Of a stretch of 64,000 bases of DNA, positions 37,501-44,963 are shown one piece after another. The DNA is from Methylocystis echinoides (GTDB lineage Bacteria > Pseudomonadota > Alphaproteobacteria > Rhizobiales > Beijerinckiaceae), in NCBI RefSeq assembly GCF_040687965.1, contig NZ_CP156084.1:3162501-3226500 (forward strand), in the 5' to 3' direction. The notes under the pieces were generated by a model. That model saw only the letters and a program-made list of their open reading frames with translations, was not told the DNA's origin and did not search any database. The first letter of the stretch is position 1. Every line of letters begins with the position of its first letter. Both the position numbers and the translations under genes were made by a program.

Positions 37501-37619
37501 GGCATGTCTCGGGATGAACCCACGGGGTTAGGGCGGGTCGCCGCTAGCGTCCGCCTTTGGACACGCTTGCGCCAATCACGCGCACATAATACTTCTGCGT
37601 TCTTAGCAGGGAGCCAAGG

Positions 37620-38495
37620 ATGTATAACCTATTGGTTTCAGCTTCTGATGAAGCGTGGCAGGGTGAGGCCTTTCAGATAGAACTTTCACGATGCGTTCGT
37701 GAGTATACCGACAGCAACATAACAGCCAAGCTCGGTGGGTTGGACGATACTGCTATCGCAGAACTGAAAAGGTTACCGTGTATATTTGCCTTTGAAGCAT
37801 TTCTCGACCTCCCTCCGAAGTTCGGCCTCATCCGAGACATTACGAAGCGGCAGGGTCAAGTCAGACTGCAATACGAAATTCAGTCTATCGATCCCTTTCT
37901 TACTGCCGACGATTTGAAGAGCCTGACTTTCGAACTCGATATTGAAAAATGGGAGATGAATAGGACGCATTGGGCGGTGAAGGATGTAAACTTAGCCAAG
38001 GAATTGCGCGCAGCACGGGGTATCATACTTCCGTCTGCGAGAGCCGTGGATCTTTCCAATCACGTTTTTGACGTCGCGCTCTCATTCCCCGGCGAAGTCA
38101 GGCCTCTTATCGAGCAGGTTGCAGTAGACCTCGAAAGACGGTTGGGGCCGCACACTTATTTTTACGATAACAATTATGTATCGCAGCTGGCTCGCCCCTC
38201 ACTGGACGTCTTCCTGCAAGAAATTTACAGGAGCCGTTCCAAATTGATCGTCGTATTTTTAAGCTCGGATTACCAAAAAAAAAGCTGGTGTGGTATTGAG
38301 TTTAGAGCGGTTCGAGAAATCATTTTCGAGCGCGGATTTGATCGCGTCATGTTTGTAAAGACAGACGACGGCGACGTCGAAGGAGTATTTCGGACGGACG
38401 GTTTTATCGATGCGCGTCAGTATAGCCCCTCCGACATCGCTCGATTTATCGAGGAAAGGATTTCTCTTTTGGCGCGAACGGTTACGCCGGGTTAG
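37620..38495 (+). CDS. TIR-domain protein with an unknown N-terminal domain
   Basis: A 291-residue protein. Residues 149 to about 285 form a TIR domain: FDVALSFPGEVRPLIEQVA, HTYFYDNNYVSQL, SRSKLIVVFLSSDYQKKSW, and the WCGIE motif whose E227 aligns with the catalytic Glu of NAD-cleaving TIR domains. Residues 1-145 are a separate domain I do not recognise (YNLLVSASDEAWQGEAFQIE, ELDIEKWEMNRTHWAVKDV). Bacterial TIR proteins of this type commonly sense phage infection and deplete NAD+ or make cyclic ADP-ribose signals. It is followed by a recombinase and a second TIR gene. G+C is lower than in the chromosome. Confidence 0.82.
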   Translation: MYNLLVSASDEAWQGEAFQIELSRCVREYTDSNITAKLGGLDDTAIAELKRLPCIFAFEAFLDLPPKFGLIRDITKRQGQVRLQYEIQSIDPFLTADDLKSLTFELDIEKWEMNRTHWAVKDVNLAKELRAARGIILPSARAVDLSNHVFDVALSFPGEVRPLIEQVAVDLERRLGPHTYFYDNNYVSQLARPSLDVFLQEIYRSRSKLIVVFLSSDYQKKSWCGIEFRAVREIIFERGFDRVMFVKTDDGDVEGVFRTDGFIDARQYSPSDIARFIEERISLLARTVTPG

Positions 38496-38720
38496 ACCAA
38501 AGAAATCTGAAATTTTGTTTTTTCTGCCGAAACCTTGACAGTTCAACTCCGCACGCTTGTCCCGGGCGTCATTTTCTCACTTGGGCTCCGATCCGCGCGC
38601 GGGTGCGGAGCCGCTGAGGGCATGGCCGAGGTTTACGCGCTCCCGCGCCCGGGCGGCACCGCGCTCTGATCGGCCGGCCTTGCACGTGGCAGCTTACCTT
38701 GGCTCCATCCGGCAAGACCT

Positions 38721-38846
38721 CTAAGGGACACTACGGTTACGGGGTGCGAAAACGAACGGTTTCGCACAGGCAGGAAACACCCCTGAGCGAAAGTAGCGAT
38801 TGTGTGTTTCGCCCATATGTGCGTTAATATTGACCATCTTCGCACA
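38721..38846. promoter_or_regulatory. Candidate res site of the serine recombinase
   Basis: The region before the recombinase holds two inverted repeats: GTGCGAAA/TTTCGCAC at 38744-38767 with an 8-base spacer, and TGTGCG/CGCACA at 38818-38846. It begins with CTAAGGGACACT (38721), which recurs at 41341. Serine resolvases act on such paired sites next to their own gene. The rest of the 38496-38858 gap holds no gene. Confidence 0.45.
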
Positions 38847-38858
38847 GGGAGAGAGCCC

Positions 38859-39443
38859 GTGGCGCGGACATTCGTCTATGCGCGCGTCAGCACGACCGAC
38901 CAAACGCCAGAGAACCAAGTCCGGGAAATCGAGGCCGCCGGCTTCAAGGTCGCGCCCTCACGCGTCATCGCCGAGACTGTCAGCGGCGGCGTCCAAGCGG
39001 CGCGGCGCCCCGGCTTCGCCCGACTGCTCGATAAGCTGGAAGACGGCGACGTGCTCGTCGTGACGAAGCTGGACCGCTTGGGCCGTAACGTGATCGACGT
39101 GCGCCAGACCGTCGAGCATCTCGCGGAGCGCGGCGTCCGCGTCCATTGCTTGGCTCTCGGTGGCGTCGATTTGACTAGCCCCGCAGGCAAAATGACGATG
39201 GGCGTGCTCGCCGCCGTCGCCGAGTTCGAGCGTGATCTGCTGCGCGAGAGAACCGCCGCCGGTATCGAGCGCGCCCGCGCCGAGGGGAAACAGCCCGGCC
39301 GGCCGTCGCGGCTCACTGACGAGCAGCGCACGGCGATCAGGAGCCGTATTGCCGCCGGGGCGACGATTTATGCGCTGGCGAAAGAATACGGCGTCGATAG
39401 GCGCCTGATCCATCGAGCCAGAGATGCGGCCAGCGAGCGTTGA
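38859..39443 (+). CDS. Serine recombinase (resolvase/invertase family)
   Basis: A 194-residue complete resolvase. The catalytic domain starts TFVYARVSTTDQTPENQ, with the nucleophile Ser11, and contains VVTKLDRLGRNVIDV and AEFERDLLRERTAAGIERAR. The C-terminal 45 residues are the Hin-type HTH (GRPSRLTDEQRTAIRSRIAAG, YALAKEYGVDRRLIHRAR). GTG 38859 follows AGGGAGAGAG; the frame is open further upstream but without the family motif. It lies between two TIR genes and may resolve or invert DNA at the palindromes just upstream. Confidence 0.9.
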   Translation: MARTFVYARVSTTDQTPENQVREIEAAGFKVAPSRVIAETVSGGVQAARRPGFARLLDKLEDGDVLVVTKLDRLGRNVIDVRQTVEHLAERGVRVHCLALGGVDLTSPAGKMTMGVLAAVAEFERDLLRERTAAGIERARAEGKQPGRPSRLTDEQRTAIRSRIAAGATIYALAKEYGVDRRLIHRARDAASER

Positions 39444-39533
39444 CGCTTTCCACTACTATCGTCGCGAAACCCCTTGCGGTTGACGCTACGAAGGCGGCAG
39501 ATTTAGCGCAATCATTTAAGCAGGATAAAGCTT

Positions 39534-40475
39534 ATGGAGCAGGAATTCGAATACGACGTTGCATTCTCTTTTCTCGCGAGAGACGAGGACATTGCTTTCC
39601 AGTTAAACGACGCCCTGAAAGGCAGTCTGAAAACATTCATTTATTCCGAGCAGCAAAAACAGATCGCCGGAACTGATGGAGAAGTCGCGTTCAATTTCGT
39701 CTTTGGCGAGAAAAGCCGCGCCGTCGTGATCCTGTATCGAGACGATTGGGGCACGACCCGTTGGACGCGGATTGAAGAGACTGCAATAAGAAATCGCGGC
39801 TTTGAAAACGGCTATGACTTCGCATTGCTGATACCCTTGGATAAGCCAGCTTCCCGCCCAAAATGGTTTCCGCAAAACCGGCTTTGGATCGGCTTAGAAA
39901 GGTGGGGCCTCAACTGCGCGGCCGCAGTAATTGAAGCGCGCGCGCAGGAATTGGGTGTGACGCCTCACAGAGAGACTTTGGAGGAAAGGGCGGCGCGTCA
40001 TGAGCGGGAGGTCAAATTCAAAAAGGAAAGAGAAGCCGCCGTCAACTCAACCGAGGGGGTAATCGCTTTTTGCAAAGCTCTAGAGGAAACGCGCGATAGG
40101 ATACGCGAAGCGGTCGAGATTATCAATAAAGGTCGAAAGCTACTAACCTTCATTTGTATGCCTCAGCCAACCGGACCGTGCGCTGTTACTGGGCTTCATT
40201 ATGCACTGATGGTGCAAGGACGGAGCGTCTACTCAAATACGCTGGAAGGCGCGAGTTCCGAAGCGACCATATGGAAAGATGGCCTCCCTTGGCCCGGTGC
40301 CCTGCAATTTGACAAGCCAAAGAAACTGCGAACCCTCGCATTTGCATTAGACTATCTTCCGAACAAGTCCTACGCATGGCGATTGCAAGACGAGGAAGGG
40401 ACAACCTTCACGCCTAGCGAATTGGCCGACGAGATTTTGAAGTGGTATATGGATAACGGCGGCGATCCAGTCTGA
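39534..40475 (+). CDS. TIR-domain protein with a C-terminal effector or sensor region
   Basis: A 313-residue protein. The TIR domain is N-terminal here (residues 5 to about 135): YDVAFSFLARDEDIAFQLND, SRAVVILYRDDWGTT, and RWTRIEETAI with E81 as the likely catalytic Glu. The middle (about 145-205) is a charged helical linker. The C-terminal region (about 205-313) contains LTFICMPQPTGPCAVTGLHY and LRTLAFALDYLPNKSYAW and is not recognised. It lies 90 bases after the recombinase, in the same orientation. It is too different from the TIR protein at 37620 to be a simple duplicate. Predicted role: phage defence by NAD+ depletion. Confidence 0.78.
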   Translation: MEQEFEYDVAFSFLARDEDIAFQLNDALKGSLKTFIYSEQQKQIAGTDGEVAFNFVFGEKSRAVVILYRDDWGTTRWTRIEETAIRNRGFENGYDFALLIPLDKPASRPKWFPQNRLWIGLERWGLNCAAAVIEARAQELGVTPHRETLEERAARHEREVKFKKEREAAVNSTEGVIAFCKALEETRDRIREAVEIINKGRKLLTFICMPQPTGPCAVTGLHYALMVQGRSVYSNTLEGASSEATIWKDGLPWPGALQFDKPKKLRTLAFALDYLPNKSYAWRLQDEEGTTFTPSELADEILKWYMDNGGDPV

Positions 40476-40593
40476 GAGCCCGTTACACAGCCCTGCCGGC
40501 CGACGTGGTTGCATTTACAACATAGCGGACGCTCGTGCTTCTATGACAATCTGCCAACTGCTGACCCCTTTGATCGGGAAGGGTTCGGCGGGC

Positions 40594-40648
40594 GGCTCGT
40601 CACTACAGGGCAGACGGGGCGAGCCGCTTTCATTCACTCCCGGCGCCC
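40594..40648 (+). repeat. Island repeat, copy 1
   Basis: The sequence GGCTCG...GGGCAGAC...GGGGCGAGCCGCTTTC...CCGGCGCCC recurs with a few changes at 44111-44164. GGCTCG and CGAGCC are inverted, so each copy can form a hairpin followed by a T-rich stretch. Confidence 0.65.
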
Positions 40649-40739
40649 TTGGCCCAGGCCTGCCCAGAGCGCTAAAATGGCCGGCGGGGGCGTTTCCCAA
40701 GCTACGGTGCGGCTCGACCGCACGTAAGGCGAGGGGGTC

Positions 40740-41181
40740 CACTTTTTCAAGCGCCCCGGCTTCGGGAAGCTACTCGAACCGGCTGGAAGCCGATGTCGTG
40801 CTGTTCGTGACAAAGCTTGATCGTTTGGGTCGCAACGTCATCGATGTCCGCCAGACCGTCGACCAACTCGCCGAGCGTAGCGTCAAGGTCCATTGCCTCG
40901 CTCTTGGCTGCGTCGATTTGACTAGCCCCGCAGGCAAAATGACGATGGGCGTGCTCGCCGCCGTCGCCGAGTTCGAGCGTGATCTGCTGCGCGAGAGAAC
41001 CGCCGCCGGCACTGAGCGCGCCCGAGCCGAAGGGAAGCAGCCCGGCCGGCCATCTCGGCTCACCAGCGAGGAGCGCACGGCGATCAAGGCCCGTCTCGCC
41101 GCTGGGGCCACGGTCTATGGGCTCGCGCAGGAATACGGGGTTGACCGACGCGTCATTCACCGGGCGCGTGACGCCTCATGA
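40740..41181 (+). pseudogene. Truncated, frameshifted serine recombinase
   Basis: A second resolvase copy that has lost its N-terminus and catalytic Ser. The region starts with the equivalent of FKRPGFGKLL in one frame and continues after an apparent single-base insertion near 40775 as NRLEADVVLFVTKLDRLGRN in another. The C-terminal two thirds and HTH are intact (VYGLAQEYGVDRRVIHRARD). Bases 40911-41009 are identical to 39164-39262 of the complete gene, pointing to recent duplication or gene conversion. It could still make a DNA-binding fragment, but cannot catalyse recombination. Confidence 0.8.
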
Positions 41182-41290
41182 GCGAGACCATCGCCGTATG
41201 TGACGATCTGTCGCCTGAGCAGCCGTATCCTTAGCAGTGACTGTTTGATACAAAGAAGAAGGATGGTCGCACTGGCCGGAGGCTGAGCAA

Positions 41291-41753
41291 TTGTCCACCC
41301 CCGACCTGCTTTTCGCAAATCGACGGGTGCTCGTCGTCGACTAAGGGACACTTCCCCCGGAACAATTCCGGGGGAAGCCGGCTAAACTTCGCCTTTCGGC
41401 GATTTTTTCTCCGATGAGAGGCCTACGACGACGCCGATAACGCCGACAGCTTCGCGATGTTGCTGGAAGCCTGTGGCGCGACGGCGCGCGTCGCTTACAG
41501 CGGCCGCTCTGGGCTAGAGGCGCTAGAGGCGTTCAGTCCGGACCTAATCCTCGTGGACCTCGCAATGCCCGAGATGGATGGTTACGAGACCGCGCGTCTC
41601 ATGCGCTCTGTTGCGGAGCGGGGCGTCAAGATCGTTGCAGTCACGGCATGGCCGCCTGCGATTATAGCGGATCGCGTCAAAGCTGCCGGCTTCGACGATC
41701 TTGTCGCGAAACCGTTTTCCGTCGAAGACCTGAGGCGCTTGATCGAAGACTGA
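41291..41753 (+). pseudogene. Response regulator receiver gene split by a small insertion
   Basis: The gene begins at TTG 41291 after GGAGG and reads STPDLLFANRRVLVVD before a stop at 41342. The receiver continues from 41430 as DADNADSFAMLLEACG, then LILVDLAMPEMDGYETARLM with the phosphoacceptor Asp, VAVTAW and LVAKPF, ending at 41753. Removing 88 bases (41342-41429), flanked by CGAC on both sides, restores VVDDADNADSF, a normal receiver start. An internal ATG at 41457 could give a 98-residue product lacking the acidic pair. The function is therefore probably lost. Confidence 0.78.
41342..41429. mobile_element. 88-bp MITE-like insertion with two hairpins
   Basis: It interrupts the receiver gene and is flanked by CGAC (41338-41341 and 41426-41429), a likely target duplication. 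It contains a perfect 12-bp stem (CTTCCCCCGGAA, 41351-41362, with TTCCGGGGGAAG, 41366-41377) and the hairpin CGCC/GGCG at 41390-41401 followed by ATTTTTT, which is terminator-like. Confidence 0.6.
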
Positions 41754-41884
41754 AAGTCACCAGCGAGCAGAGTGCGGAGACTGTGACCCGCTTGGCGAAA
41801 GGCGATACAATCTATAGCCTCGCCAAAGCCTTCAACGTGGACCGCCGCGTGATCCACCGCGCCCGCGCCGCCACTCAGCGTTGA
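41753..41884 (+). pseudogene. C-terminal HTH remnant of a third serine recombinase
   Basis: After the receiver stop, a frame reads VTSEQSAETVTRLAKGD, then IYSLAKAFNVDRRVIHRARA, ending in a stop at 41884. It matches the HTH tail of the recombinases at 38859 and 40740 but is more diverged. No upstream catalytic part remains. Confidence 0.7.
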
Positions 41885-41999
41885 TTGCCGCGTAAAGCCC
41901 TTCCGGAGGGCAATAAAGCCCTTGCGGACCCCCTTAGAAAGGCTTCATTTACGAGGAGCGGCAAAAAGGAATTAAAGATCAATCTAGGGGGCAAAAACC

Positions 42000-42752
42000 G
42001 TGACTTGGTGTGACAAATTAGGCTCCACACCCGCGGCGGGGTTAAAGCTGGATTGGCGGTATACAAGCGGAACAAAGCTCCTAGACGCTTTATCTCCACT
42101 GTTGGAACACCTACGCGATGGCGACGAACCGGCTTTCGGGATCGAAGCATTAGACCATTTGCAGGTAGTTCTGACCACTAATCAGGGGTTTCAATATTCA
42201 GTAAATCCAAGTCGTATATCCGTTACCTTTGCGTCGAGGGCAAAGATCAAACACCGCACTGCAATGGAAACAACAATCGAAAACTTGTCCGAGGTTAAAC
42301 CTTTTAGCGAATTGCTGCCCCTCGTCTGTGAGAAGCTCATCGAAGCAGCGATGCTTCTTCCATCCGCCGAGAAACGCCGTTTCTCGCGCATTGGAATTGT
42401 GTCCAGAACATTGGCGCAGGAGACCGAATTTCCGCCTGGAATAAAGAAGCTAATCGAGCATCTTGGAAAGCCCTGGGCGGGTGGCCTGGACGCTTACAAC
42501 GTCAGCTTGACGGCGCAGCTGGGTTCATCTTCTAAATGGGCGGAACGTTGCATTCATCAGCTAGCTAAATCTGACGCGGGAGGAGGTAACGTTCCGATCC
42601 TAAATCTCGATTGGCAACGCGCTTTCAAAGCCGAACAGCACTTGAACCGAGAGGCCCTGGTCAGGGAAATGAACGCAGCCCGCAGCGCGGCAGTCCACTA
42701 TATGGAAGAGCTCGCCGAAGGAAATATGTTCGATGAAGACCTCACTGGCTGA
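42000..42752 (+). CDS. Unknown protein, first gene of a three-gene HNH operon
   Basis: A 250-residue protein starting at GTG 42000 after CTAGGGGGC. The first 90 residues look beta-rich (LDWRYTSGTKLLDALSPLLE, IRISVTF-like strands). The rest is helical with RFSRIGIVSRTLAQETEFPP in the middle and an acidic C-terminus (MEELAEGNMFDEDLTG). It vaguely recalls TIGR04255-type proteins of variable regions, but I cannot confirm this. The next gene overlaps it by 20 bases, showing tight coupling. Codon use is less G+C-rich than in the flanking chromosome. Confidence 0.65.
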   Translation: MTWCDKLGSTPAAGLKLDWRYTSGTKLLDALSPLLEHLRDGDEPAFGIEALDHLQVVLTTNQGFQYSVNPSRISVTFASRAKIKHRTAMETTIENLSEVKPFSELLPLVCEKLIEAAMLLPSAEKRRFSRIGIVSRTLAQETEFPPGIKKLIEHLGKPWAGGLDAYNVSLTAQLGSSSKWAERCIHQLAKSDAGGGNVPILNLDWQRAFKAEQHLNREALVREMNAARSAAVHYMEELAEGNMFDEDLTG

Positions 42753-43179
42753 GAAGACAGCGCCTGACTTTGACCGGCAGGCCGAAATTGCAACAGTCAA
42801 TGACGCTCCACCGGCGAGTGCTTTTTCAGCTACGTCGACCCTTAACTTCGTGGGTCAGCGTGACCAGTCTAGGAACGCAATGGCTGCGCGAACTGCTGGC
42901 CGGTTGAATGCTGCGCAGGTTCCGGAAGACGAAGTGCGCGCGCTATTGACCGAGCGGGCCAAGTTGCTCGACAAGAAACTTGGCGGATCAATTACAAAAC
43001 GGGAAGCTAACCGTCTGGAATACATCCGATGGTCCTTGGAACGCATTGAAGACGCTCGCTATGGACAGTCCTTAGATAGGCTCGAAGAATTAATTATAAT
43101 GCAAGAGCGAATGGCTTCCGAAATTCATCATCTCACTAAGGAGTTAAGCCGCTTCGGCCCTCGGAAGCGCGAAGCTTAA
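42733..43179 (+). CDS. Unknown coiled-coil protein, second gene of the HNH operon
   Basis: A 148-residue protein. The first 50 residues look disordered; the rest is one long charged helix region (DEVRALLTERAKLLDKKLGG, REANRLEYIRWSLERIEDAR, EELIIMQERMASEIHHLTKE), probably a coiled coil for oligomerisation. It overlaps the preceding gene by 20 bases and is followed by the HNH gene after 9 bases. No named family is recognised. It may be the adaptor between the first protein and the nuclease. Confidence 0.65.
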   Translation: MKTSLAEKTAPDFDRQAEIATVNDAPPASAFSATSTLNFVGQRDQSRNAMAARTAGRLNAAQVPEDEVRALLTERAKLLDKKLGGSITKREANRLEYIRWSLERIEDARYGQSLDRLEELIIMQERMASEIHHLTKELSRFGPRKREA

Positions 43180-43188
43180 CGCCTTGTC

Positions 43189-43962
43189 ATGACAGAAATG
43201 CGTTCAGTCGACACAAATGTCGGGCCGACGGTCGAGACATTGCAGCCCCTTGTCGCGCGCTCTGCGCCCGTGCCATCAACTGATTACAAGGTACATAAGG
43301 ATATACTTAGGTACGATTTCTTTTACATGTGCGCCTATTGCAGTTTGATGGAAACTGAGGCCTCAGCCGTTCGCTTCACAATCGATCATTACGAGCCCGT
43401 CGCAGCTCGACCTGAATTAAAGTCCGATTATGGAAACCTAATGTATGCCTGTGAGCCGTGTAATAGCCGCAAGGGAGACAGATATCCTCCCCCTTCCGCT
43501 CGCGCCGTTGGTTACCGGTTTTTTCGACCCGACCATGATGTACACCCAGATCATTTCAGGCTGGAAGGAATGCGGTTAGGGGGTGAGACCTCTACCGGTG
43601 AGTACACAATTGATGCACTCGATCTGAACCGGCATATGCTTAGAAGACTGCGTGAGCTGCGCCTACGCAAAATGGCCGCTGAGGAGTATATCTCGGAAGG
43701 CGTAGCTGCGCTCAGGCGCTTCCACATTGATCGTCTTCCCCCCGAAATCAAGGGTAAGGTTTTCGCTGCAATCCGCGGAACTCTCGCGACCGCGGCTGAA
43801 GTTGCGGCAAAAGTCGATGAGGTGTTGCGGATCGAGGCGCGCTCACCCTTGCTTGGCGATGATCCAGACCCCGATCTCACTTCCGCGGAGGAAAGGGACC
43901 GGAAAGCCCGGTTGAGGGCATTGGAGGCCCTCTTCAACGCGAGCTGGCGTGGAAGGGACTAG
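43189..43962 (+). CDS. HNH endonuclease
   Basis: A 257-residue nuclease. The N-terminal HNH domain has two zinc-binding Cys pairs, CAYC at 48-51 and CEPC at 88-91, and between them FTIDHYEPVAARP with the D66-H67 pair, then NLMYACEPCNSRKGD with N83 and N92. The C-terminal 140 residues are helical (LRRLRELRLRKMAAEEYISE) with no known domain. Nucleases of this layout cut DNA in several defence systems. It lies in a coupled operon with two unknown genes and no ATPase, which differs from Septu (PtuAB) and from retron-linked HNH systems. Confidence 0.82.
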   Translation: MTEMRSVDTNVGPTVETLQPLVARSAPVPSTDYKVHKDILRYDFFYMCAYCSLMETEASAVRFTIDHYEPVAARPELKSDYGNLMYACEPCNSRKGDRYPPPSARAVGYRFFRPDHDVHPDHFRLEGMRLGGETSTGEYTIDALDLNRHMLRRLRELRLRKMAAEEYISEGVAALRRFHIDRLPPEIKGKVFAAIRGTLATAAEVAAKVDEVLRIEARSPLLGDDPDPDLTSAEERDRKARLRALEALFNASWRGRD

Positions 43963-44110
43963 ACTGCGGCGCGCTGCGTTCCAAGCGAAACTGCCCGGCC
44001 CGGCGAGCAGTTACGCAGCGCAAAGCTTCCTTCTTGGACCGAGCGCGTATTTAGGGAGATAGGCGGACACAGACATGACGCTTCGCAGCGGCTAAGGTTG
44101 CCAAGGGTTC

Positions 44111-44164
44111 GGCTCGTCATCAGGGCAGACAGGGGCGAGCCGCTTTCTTTCCCTGCCGGCGCCC
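44111..44164 (+). repeat. Island repeat, copy 2
   Basis: Second copy of the repeat at 40594-40648, with the same GGCTCG/CGAGCC inverted ends. It lies in the gene-free stretch 43963-44485 between the HNH operon and the terminase genes; the remainder of that stretch shows only an A/T-rich patch near 44400-44470 that may hold the promoter of the phage genes. Confidence 0.65.
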
Positions 44165-44485
44165 TCGCCACGCCCCCGAGCGCGCGCTGAAATGAAAATC
44201 CCGGTCTTCAAAATAAGCGAAGCCGCCGAGAGCGGGGCTTCGACGGCTTCACGCCGACGCGTTTTCAGGCAGGACGCGGCCGGCCCCATTCATATATCAC
44301 GAGCAGCGGAGCCCGTATGCGCCTCATTCAAACGGGTCCAACTCCGGCAACCCCCAAAGTGAGCGCGAGCGTCAGGCCTCTGCCTGCCTGATCGGGCTGC
44401 TAAAATACACAAATGCACTTGCTTTTCAGTTAGTTATATCCTACCTTTCAAGTTAGAACAAACACCGAACATAGCTGGGCCTTAG

Positions 44486-44908
44486 ATGACCGAGGAAGCC
44501 TCTAAACCCCCCATCAAGCCGAAGGGGCGCAGCGCCGTCTCGAATGGCACCCGCTTGTTCGCAGAGCCGGGCGTAGACGCGCGGACGATCTGGGCGCGGC
44601 GCTTTCGAGACCTTTGCATCAGCTTCGCGAACGACCTTGGCGGTTTGGAGAGCCTAACCGAGTTGCAGGTGTGCTTGATCAGGCGCGCCGCGTCCCTATC
44701 CGTCGCAAGCGAGAAGCTCGAAGCCCGCCTTGCGGCCGGCGAGCCCGTCGACGCCGAAGTAATGTCGCGGCTTACCGGACAGCTCTCCCGCGTCGCCGAT
44801 GCGCTGGGCTTGGGGAAGTCGAAGCCGGCGGTCGATGTGGACGCGACCTTGGACGACATTTTGGCTCGCCGTCGTGGCCCCGGCCGTCCGCGCAAGGGGC
44901 CGCTATGA
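44486..44908 (+). CDS. Putative phage terminase small subunit
   Basis: A 140-residue protein directly before the large terminase. It is helical with FRDLCISFANDLGGLESLTELQ, then RRAASLSVASEKLEARLAAGE and a basic Pro/Gly-rich tail (RRRGPGRPRKGPL). Position and helical content fit a TerS-like protein that recognises the packaging site; sequence alone is weak. ATG 44486 starts the packaging module and is preceded by an A/T-rich patch. It ends 55 bases before the large terminase. Confidence 0.62.
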   Translation: MTEEASKPPIKPKGRSAVSNGTRLFAEPGVDARTIWARRFRDLCISFANDLGGLESLTELQVCLIRRAASLSVASEKLEARLAAGEPVDAEVMSRLTGQLSRVADALGLGKSKPAVDVDATLDDILARRRGPGRPRKGPL

Positions 44909-44963
44909 GATCGCCGCGTTACGCGCCGCGCCGGCTCCGTGTTGCTGTCGCTGGGGGCGCGCG

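Noticed and set aside
37286-37531. Open frame of 81 codons over the iteron-like region
   Set aside because: It is a translation of the repeats, lacks a ribosome site and shows no protein-like pattern.
43959-44171. Minus-strand open frame of 70 codons after the HNH gene
   Set aside because: It crosses the hairpin repeat and has no ribosome site or motif.
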